From positions 1 through 64,000 of the forward strand of contig JAEWGO010000008.1 in assembly GCA_023388255.1 (NCBI GenBank): a stretch of 64,000 bases of DNA. Direction: 5' to 3'. Shown piece by piece: positions 26,909 through 35,400 of the stretch. This stretch comes from Pseudomonadota bacterium (lineage in GTDB: Bacteria; Pseudomonadota; Gammaproteobacteria; Xanthomonadales; Rhodanobacteraceae). The position numbers and the translations under genes are program-made. The notes beneath the pieces are model-generated. The model was given only the letters and a program-made list of their open reading frames with translations. It was not told where the DNA came from and did not search any database. Each line of letters starts with the position of its first letter. The first letter of the stretch is position 1.

Positions 26909-27550
26909 TTACGTCCAGTCCGCGCGCTTTTCCTCCAGCGCCAGCGCCGCCATCGCGCTGCGGTAGCGCTCCATGTACGCAGCGCGATCGCCGTAGAAAT
27001 GCAACGGTTCGCCGACGAAGATGTCGACGAAGAACGGCACGATCATCCACTCGCCTTTCGGCAGCGCCTTGCCGAGACCGTAGGTGTGGACCGGGATCAC
27101 CGGCACGTCGGGTCGGCGTTCGGCGATGCGGGCGAGGCCGGGCTTGAACTCGGCCAGCTGTTCCGGCTCGCCGCGCGAGCCTTCCGGAAAGAACACGAGG
27201 ATGTCGCCGCGATCGAGCGCCGCCGCCACCGGCGCGAGCAGGTCGTCGTGCAGGTGCTGGCGCTGGCGATTCAGCGGCACGATGCCGACCACGTTCAGCG
27301 CGAACCATGCGAGCAAACGGTTGCGCAGGAAATAATCCGCCGCGGCGACCGGCCGCACGCGTGGCAACAGGCGCAATGGCAGCAGGCTGATCATCGCCAT
27401 CGCGTCGAGATGGCTGTTGTGATTGGCCGCGAGGATCGCCGGCCCTCTCAAGGGCAGGCGTTCGCGATGGCGCACGTTGAGGCCGAGCATGAACAGCACG
27501 ACGAGGCGCACCAGCACGCCGTAGAAGAACAGCCTGAGCAGATACCCCAT
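26909..27550 (-). CDS. Lysophospholipid acyltransferase, PlsC family
   Basis: This 213-residue membrane-associated acyltransferase transfers an acyl chain to a lysophospholipid or related acceptor. The catalytic NHNSHLD (43-49, pattern NHxxxxD) and FPEGSRG (121-127) motifs are intact. I placed the start at 27550 because GAGGTG sits just before that ATG; two upstream in-frame ATGs lack such a site. It converges on ccmI and is near two other phospholipid genes, so a role in the same lipid process is likely. The specific acceptor is unknown. Confidence 0.88.
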   Translation of the reverse strand: MGYLLRLFFYGVLVRLVVLFMLGLNVRHRERLPLRGPAILAANHNSHLDAMAMISLLPLRLLPRVRPVAAADYFLRNRLLAWFALNVVGIVPLNRQRQHLHDDLLAPVAAALDRGDILVFFPEGSRGEPEQLAEFKPGLARIAERRPDVPVIPVHTYGLGKALPKGEWMIVPFFVDIFVGEPLHFYGDRAAYMERYRSAMAALALEEKRADWT

Positions 27551-27741
27551 CGTCACCTCGTATGCGTCCGGCGCCATTGAAGCGGCTGGATGCGTCCGCG
27601 ACAAGCATCCTTCGCGTCCGGTGATCCACGAAGGCTGGCGAAAAGACGTCTGCGCAAAGTGTCGTTGATCCTCGATCGCGCTTTGGTGCGCGTACCCCCT
27701 TGCGCGAAGCCAACTTGACCCGCCTTTCGAGGAGCAACGAG

Positions 27742-28656
27742 ATGCCCGAACTTCCCGACATCATGCTGGCCGCGTTGCCGGCATTCGTCGTCTTCATCCT
27801 CGCCGAGCTGGCCTATTCGATGGCCAGCGGCGCCGAGCTCTACAAGGGCCGCGATGCCTGGGCGAACGTGACGCTCGCGTTCGGCAGCTTCGTCGTCGCT
27901 ACTCTGACCGGCGCGGCGGTACTGGCATTCATGAGCTGGCTCTACACCTTCCGCCTGTGGACCGTGCCGACCACGGTGTGGTGGGCGTGGGCGTTGTGCT
28001 TTTTCGCGGAAGACTTTTCGTACTACTGGTTCCACCGTTTCAGCCACGAAGTGCGCTGGTTCTGGGCCTCGCACTCGGTGCACCACTCCTCCGAGCAGTA
28101 CAACTTCTCGGTCGCCGTGCGCCAGACCTGGACCGGCACCATAACCGGCTCGTTCCTGTTCTGGGCGTGGCTGCCGTTGATCGGCTTCCATCCGAAAATG
28201 GTGCTGTTCATGCAGTCGCTCAGCCTGATCTACCAGTTCTGGATCCACACCCGCACGATCGGCCGGATGCCGCGCTGGTTCGAAGCGATCTTCAACACGC
28301 CCTCGCACCATCGCGTCCACCACGGCAGCGACTTCGACTATCTCGACGCCAACTACGCCGGCACCTTGGTCATCTGGGATCGGCTGTTCGGCTCGTTCGT
28401 GCCGGAAACCTTCGCGCCGCGATTCGGCCTGACCCACAACATCGAATCGAACAACCCGCTGCGCATCGTGTTCCATGAATGGATCAACATTGCCCGCGAC
28501 CTGCGCAAGGCACGCGGCTGGCGCACGATGCTCGGCCATCTGTTCCAGCCGCCCGGCTGGAGTGCGGACGGCAGTTCGCTGACGACGCATCAGGCGCGCG
28601 CAGCGTTGCGCGAACGCCAAGGCGATCTGGCTGCGGAAGGCGCCGCTCAGAAATAG
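27742..28656 (+). CDS. Sterol desaturase/fatty acid hydroxylase family protein
   Basis: A 304-residue integral membrane di-iron enzyme. Histidine clusters HRFSHE, HSVHH, and HHRVHHG with a preceding HTRT are those of the family. It would hydroxylate or desaturate a lipid substrate using O2. AGGAG precedes the ATG at 27742. It converges with and overlaps the CdsA-like gene by 10 bases at the 3' end. Position among lipid genes suggests a membrane-lipid or acyl-chain modification. Confidence 0.9.
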   Translation: MPELPDIMLAALPAFVVFILAELAYSMASGAELYKGRDAWANVTLAFGSFVVATLTGAAVLAFMSWLYTFRLWTVPTTVWWAWALCFFAEDFSYYWFHRFSHEVRWFWASHSVHHSSEQYNFSVAVRQTWTGTITGSFLFWAWLPLIGFHPKMVLFMQSLSLIYQFWIHTRTIGRMPRWFEAIFNTPSHHRVHHGSDFDYLDANYAGTLVIWDRLFGSFVPETFAPRFGLTHNIESNNPLRIVFHEWINIARDLRKARGWRTMLGHLFQPPGWSADGSSLTTHQARAALRERQGDLAAEGAAQK

Positions 28657-29594
28657 AAATACGCCATGAAGTGAAAGAACAGCGGCGCGGTGAACAACAG
28701 GCTGTCGATGCGGTCGAGCACGCCGCCGTGGCCGGGAATCAGCGTGCCGCTGTCCTTCACGCCGATGTCGCGCTTGACGGCCGAGATCGTGACATCACCG
28801 AGGAAACCGCCGAAGCCGATCATCAGGCCGACCGCGATCGAATGCGCCGGCGTCAATGGCGTCAGCACCGGCGCGAGGAAGAACGCGATCACGGTCGTCG
28901 TCAGCGCGCCGCCGACGAGGCCTTCGACAGTCTTCTTCGGGCTGACGCTCTCGATCACCTTGCGCCGGCCGAGCGTGCGGCCCCACAGGTATTGCAGCAC
29001 ATCGTTGAGTTCGGTCAGCAGCACGACGAACAGCAGCAGCGCGGCGCCATGCGCGGCCACCGGCTTGCCGTCCGGCAGCACCAGCAGATAGGCCAGATGG
29101 CTGAGGCCGAACACCATCGTCATCAGGCCCCAGTGGATCGTGCCGGCCGCGCGCAGGAAGTCCTTGGTCTCGCCGCGCAACACCATGCGCATCGCGATGA
29201 ACAGGAACGCCCACACCGGAATGAAGATCAGGAACATGTGATACCACTGCCGCCACACCCACCAGAACTGCAGCGGCACGCACAGATAGGCCCAGAACAG
29301 CACGCGGCGATCGGCGCGGCGCGTCGGGATCAGCGACAGGTATTCCTTCAGCGCGAGGAACGAGAGGATCGCGAAGAACGCGATCGCGATGCCGCGCCGG
29401 AATGCGATCGCGACCGCGAACACCGCGACCAGCACCCACCACGAACGCACGCGCGCGGCGAGTTCGACATGCCGATTGGCAACATCGCCACGACGCAGGA
29501 ACGCGACGACGATCGTCGCCACGACCAGCAGCGCGACGATCGCGCCGAGCGTCCACGCCACGCTCGGCGGAATCCACAGATGCACGCCGCTCAT
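28647..29594 (-). CDS. CdsA-like phosphatidate cytidylyltransferase (YnbB type)
   Basis: A 315-residue protein with about eight membrane helices. The C-terminal signature SAVKRDIGVKDSG-LIPGHGGVLDRIDSL is the CTP:phosphatidate cytidylyltransferase motif, so it should make CDP-diacylglycerol. Its ATG overlaps the stop of the YnbA-like gene upstream. Coupling to a CDP-alcohol phosphatidyltransferase mirrors the E. coli ynbA-ynbB arrangement, so this is probably an accessory copy rather than the housekeeping cdsA. Confidence 0.9.
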   Translation of the reverse strand: MSGVHLWIPPSVAWTLGAIVALLVVATIVVAFLRRGDVANRHVELAARVRSWWVLVAVFAVAIAFRRGIAIAFFAILSFLALKEYLSLIPTRRADRRVLFWAYLCVPLQFWWVWRQWYHMFLIFIPVWAFLFIAMRMVLRGETKDFLRAAGTIHWGLMTMVFGLSHLAYLLVLPDGKPVAAHGAALLLFVVLLTELNDVLQYLWGRTLGRRKVIESVSPKKTVEGLVGGALTTTVIAFFLAPVLTPLTPAHSIAVGLMIGFGGFLGDVTISAVKRDIGVKDSGTLIPGHGGVLDRIDSLLFTAPLFFHFMAYFYF

Positions 29595-30211
29595 GCGCTC
29601 CCCTCCTTCGCGCGGACTTCATCCAGCGCGTGGCACGCGCGATTCGCGATCGTCCACGCCGACAACGCGACCAGCGCCCACAGCAGCCAGCCGAGCCACG
29701 CGCCGGATGGCGCACCGAGGCCGAACGCGAGGCCAAGCGCACCGAATACGAACGCGCGATCGCTCTTGCCGAGCGGCCCGTCGTAGCGGCGACTCGCACC
29801 GATCTGCACGCCGATCACGCCGGTCATCTCGACGATGACCGCGAGCACGACCAGCGACACCAGCGGCATGGCGGGAAACTCCGGCCGCAGCGCCAACGGC
29901 AGTACCATCGCCGCATCGGCGACGACATCGCCGAGTTCGTTGAGGATCGCGCCGAACTTCGACATCTGGCCATGCTCGCGCGCCAGCATGCCGTCGATCG
30001 CGTTCAGCGCCATGCGCACGAAGAATGCCAGCGGCAACAGCAACAACACCTGCCGGCCATCACAGGCGAGCAACGCCGCGCCGACCGCGAACGCGAGCAC
30101 GACCGCTGCGACCGTCACCTGGTTCGCGCTCACGCCGGCGCGCGCGAGCTTGCGCACCAGCGGTCGCAACAGCCCCTGGAATGCGGGTTTGAGTTGATAG
30201 ATGCTGGCCAA
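29591..30211 (-). CDS. CDP-alcohol phosphatidyltransferase family protein (YnbA-like)
   Basis: A 206-residue membrane protein of the CDP-alcohol phosphatidyltransferase family, which swaps CMP on CDP-diacylglycerol for an alcohol. The expected pattern DxxDGxxAR(8)GxxxDxxxD reads NAIDGMLAR...GAILNELGD: the first and third aspartates are Asn70 and Asn91, while Asp73 and Asp95 remain. I start it at TTG 30211 because GGGGAG lies just before it and the protein then begins LASIYQLKPAFQ, as in YnbA; ATG at 30256 is the alternative. Substrate unknown. Confidence 0.85.
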   Translation of the reverse strand: MASIYQLKPAFQGLLRPLVRKLARAGVSANQVTVAAVVLAFAVGAALLACDGRQVLLLLPLAFFVRMALNAIDGMLAREHGQMSKFGAILNELGDVVADAAMVLPLALRPEFPAMPLVSLVVLAVIVEMTGVIGVQIGASRRYDGPLGKSDRAFVFGALGLAFGLGAPSGAWLGWLLWALVALSAWTIANRACHALDEVRAKEGSA

Positions 30212-30367
30212 CGGACTCCCCTTGAAGATCCCTCGCGATTTCGCCGACAACGACATGCGCGTTGCGGAAGCGGCGCGCCACGTTAGCAGACGTCGCCGGC
30301 ATGCCATCGACTTGGCGTATCCGCCCCGGCTCGCTACATTGCCGCTCTTGCCTCCGCCGATCCCACC

Positions 30368-31468
30368 ATGTCCGACGCCCGCCGCTGGTTCGACCTCCCC
30401 TCTCCGTTCCGCATGAAGCGCGGCGGCGAACTCGTTGGCGCGCGGCTCGCCTACGAGACCTGGGGAACACTGGACGCGACGCGCGACAACGCGATCCTGA
30501 TCCTCACCGGCCTGTCGCCGAGTGCGCACGCGGCGTCGAACGCGGACGATCCTTCGCCGGGCTGGTGGGAAGACATGATCGGCCCCGGCAAGCACATCGA
30601 CACGGACCGCTGGTTCGTGATCTGCGCGAACACGCTTGGGAGCTGCAAGGGTTCGACCGGGCCGGCCGACACGAATCCGGTGAACGGTGAACCGTATCGC
30701 CTCGACTTCCCCGAGCTCACGCTCGAAGACGCTGCCAACGCGAGCCACGAACTGGTGCGCAGCCTCGGCATCGGGCGGCTCGCCTGCCTGCTCGGCAACT
30801 CGATGGGCGGCATGACCGCACTCGCTTACCTCGTGCTGCATCCCGGCAGCGCGCGCGCGCACATCAGCATCTCGACCGCGCCGCAGGCGCAGCCGTTCGC
30901 GATCGCGATCCGCTCGCTGCAACGCGAGGCGATCCGGCTCGACCCGAACTGGAACAACGGCCACTACGACGACGCGCACTATCCCGAAGCCGGCATGTCG
31001 ATCGCGCGCAAGCTCGGCGTCATCACCTATCGCTCGGCGATGGAATGGGTCGGCCGCTTCGCGCGCATCCGTCTCGATTCCGAGCAGCGCGAGGACGATC
31101 CGTTCGCGTTCGAGTTCCAGGTCGAGTCCTACCTCGCCGGCCATGCGCGCCGCTTCGTGCGCAGTTTCGATCCGAACAGCTACCTCTATCTTTCGCGCGC
31201 CAGCGACTGGTTCGACATCGCCGAACATGGCGGCGGCAATGTCGAACAGGCGCTGCAGCGCATCGATGTGGAACGCGCGCTGGTGATCGGCGTCGAGACC
31301 GACATTCTGTTCCCGCTGCCGCAGCAACAACAGATCGCCGACGGCCTGCGTGCGAACGGCGCCGACGTCAATTTCGTCGCGCTGGACAGCCCGCAAGGCC
31401 ATGATGCATTCCTCGTCGACATCGAACGATTCGGCGGCGCCATCGCGCGGTTTCTGGCGGGGCTGTAG
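30368..31468 (+). CDS. MetX-family O-acyltransferase, probably serine O-succinyltransferase
   Basis: A 366-residue alpha/beta hydrolase of the homoserine/serine acyltransferase family. The nucleophile elbow LLGNSMGGM has Ser145; Asp lies in GVETDILFP and His in QGHDAFLVD. Classic homoserine O-acetyltransferases read GGSMGG and differ in the substrate loop. Here the loop TGLSPSAHAASN and GNSMGG resemble what I recall of xanthomonad enzymes reported to succinylate serine for cysteine synthesis, so I favour that activity. A cysteine dioxygenase gene follows, fitting a cysteine theme. Homoserine acetylation stays possible. Confidence 0.85.
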   Translation: MSDARRWFDLPSPFRMKRGGELVGARLAYETWGTLDATRDNAILILTGLSPSAHAASNADDPSPGWWEDMIGPGKHIDTDRWFVICANTLGSCKGSTGPADTNPVNGEPYRLDFPELTLEDAANASHELVRSLGIGRLACLLGNSMGGMTALAYLVLHPGSARAHISISTAPQAQPFAIAIRSLQREAIRLDPNWNNGHYDDAHYPEAGMSIARKLGVITYRSAMEWVGRFARIRLDSEQREDDPFAFEFQVESYLAGHARRFVRSFDPNSYLYLSRASDWFDIAEHGGGNVEQALQRIDVERALVIGVETDILFPLPQQQQIADGLRANGADVNFVALDSPQGHDAFLVDIERFGGAIARFLAGL

Positions 31469-31483
31469 AATATCGCCTCATAA

Positions 31484-31507
31484 GCTCATGCCGCCGCCGG
31501 CATGAGC
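31484..31507 (+). other. Perfect 10-bp hairpin between metX-like gene and cysteine dioxygenase
   Basis: GCTCATGCCG (31484-31493) and CGGCATGAGC (31498-31507) flank a 4-base loop. It lies 15 bases after the acyltransferase stop and 22 before the next ATG. No T-run follows, so it is not a standard terminator; it may limit read-through or affect translation of the next gene. Confidence 0.5.
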
Positions 31508-31529
31508 GCTGCAATCCGGAATCGTGCCC

Positions 31530-32108
31530 ATGCTATCGCTTGAATTCCCCGGCGCGCGCCAATTGATCGATGCGATCGATGCGGCCGTCATCCTGCCCGA
31601 CGAGTCTGCCGTCACCGACTCGCTGCGCAACGCGCTGTGCCGACTGATCCGCGATTCCGACGTGCGCCTGCCTGACTGCGTGTTCGAACGCGTGGACGAC
31701 CACTACGCGCGCCGCGAGCTGTACCGCAGCGAGGAACACGGCTATAGCGTCGTCGTGATGACCTGGGGCCCCGGCCAAGGTACGCCGATCCACGATCATG
31801 CGGGTCAGTGGTGTGTCGAAGGCGTCTGGCAGGGCTCCCTCGAAGTCACGCCGTACGAATTGATGGAATCGAGGGACGGCCGCTTCCGCTTCGAACCGCG
31901 CGGCACGATGAATGCCGGGCCCGGCTCGGCCGGCAGCCTGATCCCGCCGCACGAGTACCACACGATCCTGAACCCGAGCGACGACGCGATCGCCGTCTCG
32001 CTGCACATCTACCGCCGCCCGCTCGACGCCTGCGCCAAGTTCCGTCTGGCAGAAGCCGGCTGGTACACCTGCGACCAGTGCGCGTTGTCGCTGGACAGTA
32101 CGCATTGA
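31530..32108 (+). CDS. Cysteine dioxygenase (type I, cupin)
   Basis: This 192-residue non-heme iron cupin oxidises cysteine to cysteine sulfinate. The first cupin motif GTPIHDHAGQWCVEG supplies His88 and His90, with Cys95 near the site; the second, PPHEYHTI, supplies the third His. The pattern matches the cysteine dioxygenase family (PF05995), although related thiol dioxygenases share it. ATG 31530 has CCGGA at a better distance than GTG 31524, which is also open. It pairs with the cysteine/methionine acyltransferase gene upstream. Confidence 0.85.
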   Translation: MLSLEFPGARQLIDAIDAAVILPDESAVTDSLRNALCRLIRDSDVRLPDCVFERVDDHYARRELYRSEEHGYSVVVMTWGPGQGTPIHDHAGQWCVEGVWQGSLEVTPYELMESRDGRFRFEPRGTMNAGPGSAGSLIPPHEYHTILNPSDDAIAVSLHIYRRPLDACAKFRLAEAGWYTCDQCALSLDSTH

Positions 32109-32126
32109 TCGGATCGGAAAGGCCTG

Positions 32127-32157
32127 TTTACAGAAGTCCGCGCGATTGCCGTATACT
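32127..32157 (+). promoter_or_regulatory. Sigma-70-type promoter of tRNA-Leu
   Basis: TTTACA (32127-32132) and TATACT (32152-32157) with 19 bases between them lie about 48 bases before the tRNA. The -10 box is strong and the spacer a little long. Confidence 0.5.
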
Positions 32158-32204
32158 GCGCGGCCCGCGCGCCGGCCGTCCTCCGGACACCGCACGCGGT
32201 GCGC

Positions 32205-32291
32205 GCCGAAGTGGCGGAATTGGTAGACGCAGTGGACTCAAAATCCACCGCCCTTAAAAGCGTGCGGGTTCGAGTCCCGCCTTCGGCACCA
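32205..32291 (+). tRNA. tRNA-Leu (anticodon CAA)
   Basis: A complete 87-base class II tRNA. The acceptor stem GCCGAAG pairs with CTTCGGC. The anticodon stem GTGGA/TCCAC encloses the loop CTCAAAA, giving anticodon CAA (reads UUG). A long variable arm follows, then the T arm GCGGG-TTCGAGT-CCCGC, and CCA is encoded. No duplicated 3' end is visible nearby. Confidence 0.96.
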
Positions 32292-32294
32292 AAG

Positions 32295-32319
32295 AAACCC
32301 GCCTTGTGCGGGTTTTTTT
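32295..32319 (+). terminator. Rho-independent terminator of tRNA-Leu
   Basis: AAACCCGC pairs with GCGGGTTT across a cttgt loop and leads into a T-run. It starts three bases after the encoded CCA. Confidence 0.9.
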
Positions 32320-32431
32320 GTGCCTGCATGATTCGCCGGACCCGGTACTTCCAAGCGCGTGCAGCGTGTCCCGTCTGTGCCACCTCGAACGCGCCCCGCC
32401 GGAATCTCCCTGATCGACCCGCTGCCGACGA

Positions 32432-35400
32432 TCATCGTATGTGATGTGGCAACCTGAGCGATCCTGCGTGCCACGCTCCGTACGCAGGCACGACGAGTTG
32501 CCACATGTGTGGCTGGCGTCGCTTGAGGAAGCCTGCCATTTCGCGCTGCGTTTTCGCATGTTGCGCCTGCGCGCCCTGTGCGCCGACTTCCGCGTCTGTC
32601 GTTTCACGGTCGAAGCCATCGAAGAAAATGCCGACCGTGTTGCGCCGGGTTGCGCTGTTGTTGGCCGGATTCAGATCCGGCAAGCCATCCGGCGCGATCA
32701 CCGACACCGAGTGCTCGACTGCCATTTCCGGGTCGGCAACGGCGGTCGCAATCAAGCTATAGATCAGGCTCGCACCCATCGGCAGCGTCACCGTATCGTC
32801 GATGTCGCCGCTGCCGGCCGGTGTGCACGAGGCCCCGGCGGTGGCCGTGCACGACCACACCGCATCGACGAGAGTCGGCGGCAACAGATCCTTGACCTTC
32901 GCACCGATCGCATCGTTCGGTCCCGCGTTGTGCACAACGATCGTGTACTCGACTGGCGCGCCGCCGACAACGAACTCGCTGTCGTTGCCGATGCTGATCG
33001 ACAAATCCAGTCCTGCCGCAACCGTGATCGTGAATGTCTGTTCGTCCGACGTATCCTGACCGCCGTTGGCCGTCCCGCCGTCATCCTGCATGCGTACGCC
33101 GAACGTCGCGCTGCCGGCGCGACCACTCAGCGTGTAGACCAGCGTGCCGTCGAGCGCGAGCGCGACATTCGACGCGATGCCGTTCGGATCGCCGAGCGGC
33201 CGCAAGTGCCAGGCCAGCACATGCTGGTCCGTCTCGTTCGGCGCGCCGAAATCGGTGACCGTCGCAAAGCCCACCTGCGTCTGCACACCACTGGAACCGG
33301 CCGGCCACTTCGGTACGCTCGCGAGCGCGAAATGCGGCGCGTGGTTGACGAAGTTCACGGTGATCGTTGCGGTCGCGCTCACTGCTTCCAACCCGTCGCT
33401 GACCGTGTAACCGAACGTGGCGGCCCCGTGCGCGTACGGCGGCGGCGTATAGACAAAGCTGCCGTCGGCCTGCAGTACGACCTTGCCGCCGATGCCGGAT
33501 GCCGTGATCGGTCCGGCGTTCGCAACCGTCAGCGGGTCGCCATCGGGATCGCTCGCCTGCGCGAGTACGCCCTGCGCGGCCAGCACGGTCAGCGCGCCGT
33601 CCGCGTTGGTCGCGTAGCTCGCTGCGGTGACCAGCGGCAAGCGGTTCACGTGGTGCGTGACCTGCACCGAACTGCCGTTGAAATTGCCGTCACCCGCATA
33701 GCTCGCCGTCAGCGTGCGCGGACCGCGCGTGGTGAGCATGAGCGCGCACTGCGTACCGCCCGGCGCGATCGTGCAGCTGTCGACGCCATCGCCGACCGTG
33801 ACCGGACCGCTTGGCGTGCCCGCACCCGGGCTGACGACGGCAAGCCCTGTCGTGACAGTGACGGGCTGGGTCGGTGTCGTGCGTTCGGGTGCGTGCTCGA
33901 CGATCGCGAGCGTGGTCGCCGCGCGATTGACTGCATGCGGCGCGGTCGCGCTACTCGGCGCGAACGCGCCGGTATCGGGCGTGTAGGTAGCGGTCAGCAC
34001 GAATTCGCCGGCTTGCGTGGACGACAGCGCACAGGAGCCGGTGCCGTTGGAGAGCACGACAGGACCGCAGCTCGATCCTTGGCCGTCACCGACCGTGACG
34101 CTGCCGGTCGGTGTGCGCGACGCGGCGGTCGCTATGAACGCGACCATGTACGTCTGTCCGACCACCGTCGTCGTCGGCGTGATCGTCAGCTCCAGGCTGC
34201 TGGCCGCCGCGGGAACTTCGCGTGACAACGCAGCCAAGCCATCCCTCCGCGCGCCACCAATGCTGGTGAACGCACCGCCCACGTAGACACGCTCACCCGC
34301 CAGGGCGAGCGTGTCGATCGAGCCATTTGCTTCCAGACTCCAGTCAGGATCGAGCAGTGCCTGCCCGCTCGTCGCCAGCTTCGCGATAGAGCGTCTTGGC
34401 ACGCCATTGACCGTAGTGAAGGAGCCTTGCACGAATACCGATCCCCGGCCGTCAAGCGCAAGCCCAGTGACTAGATCATTGACCGTCGGCCCCCAGTCAA
34501 GGGCAAGCACGCCACTGCCCGAGATCTTTGCCAATCGCCGCCGCAATTGACCACCAATGGTTCCGAAAGACCCACTCGCGAAAAGAGTTCCATCGGGATC
34601 CAGCGCAAGGGCGGACACGGAGAAGTCCGCGCCTGGATTCCAGGTCGGATCGACGGAACCCAAGGGATTGAGTTTCGCAATCCGGCTTCGCGTCACGCCG
34701 CCGGCACTCGTGAAGTCGCCGCCCAGGAACAGCGTTCCATCAGCCGCCACCGCCAGTCCGCGCACGTAGCCGAAGCTGTTGAGGCGGGCATTCCAACTCG
34801 TATCCACGACTCCAGTATTGCCATCAATCTTGGCCACGTAGTTGCGAAACTCATTGCCGATGGCATTGAATACGCCGCCGGCATAAAGCGCGCCGCTGCC
34901 ATCAATGACGAGCCCGGTCACACCACCGTTCGTCATAGTCCTCCACTTAACTACGGCCTGACCAGTTGCGTCAGTGGTCAGCTTGTAGATCTGGCCAGTT
35001 ACCCCAACAAAGACCGCACCGGAAGCATCTGCAACCAACGCGCCGATCGGGTAGTTCTCTAGAGGACTCCATAAAAGGTCGAGTTCCCCATTGGCGTCGA
35101 TGCGGAGGAGATTCCGACGAGCCTGCTGGTTGGCCTTGAAGAATGTTCCACCGACGATCACACCGCCATTCGGCTGCGTTGCCAGCTTCTGAACTTGCCC
35201 CGGACTTTCCACATCGAAAGCAAGCGGCACCTGTGTTCCATCTACAGAAAACGTCGCAAATGCCAATCGTGGTTGGTCTACCACGTAGGCAAATTCTCCA
35301 CCAACATAGACGAGACCTGTCGGAGAAACTCCCAGCGCGCGTACCGGCCCATTCAACGAAGGGCGCCAGCTACCGCTGGCATATCCCACGCCCGTCCTCG

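Noticed and set aside
31469..31529. A SAM or other riboswitch before the cysteine dioxygenase gene.
   Set aside because: Only one simple hairpin is present; the space is too short for a known riboswitch class and lies after, not before, the acyltransferase gene.
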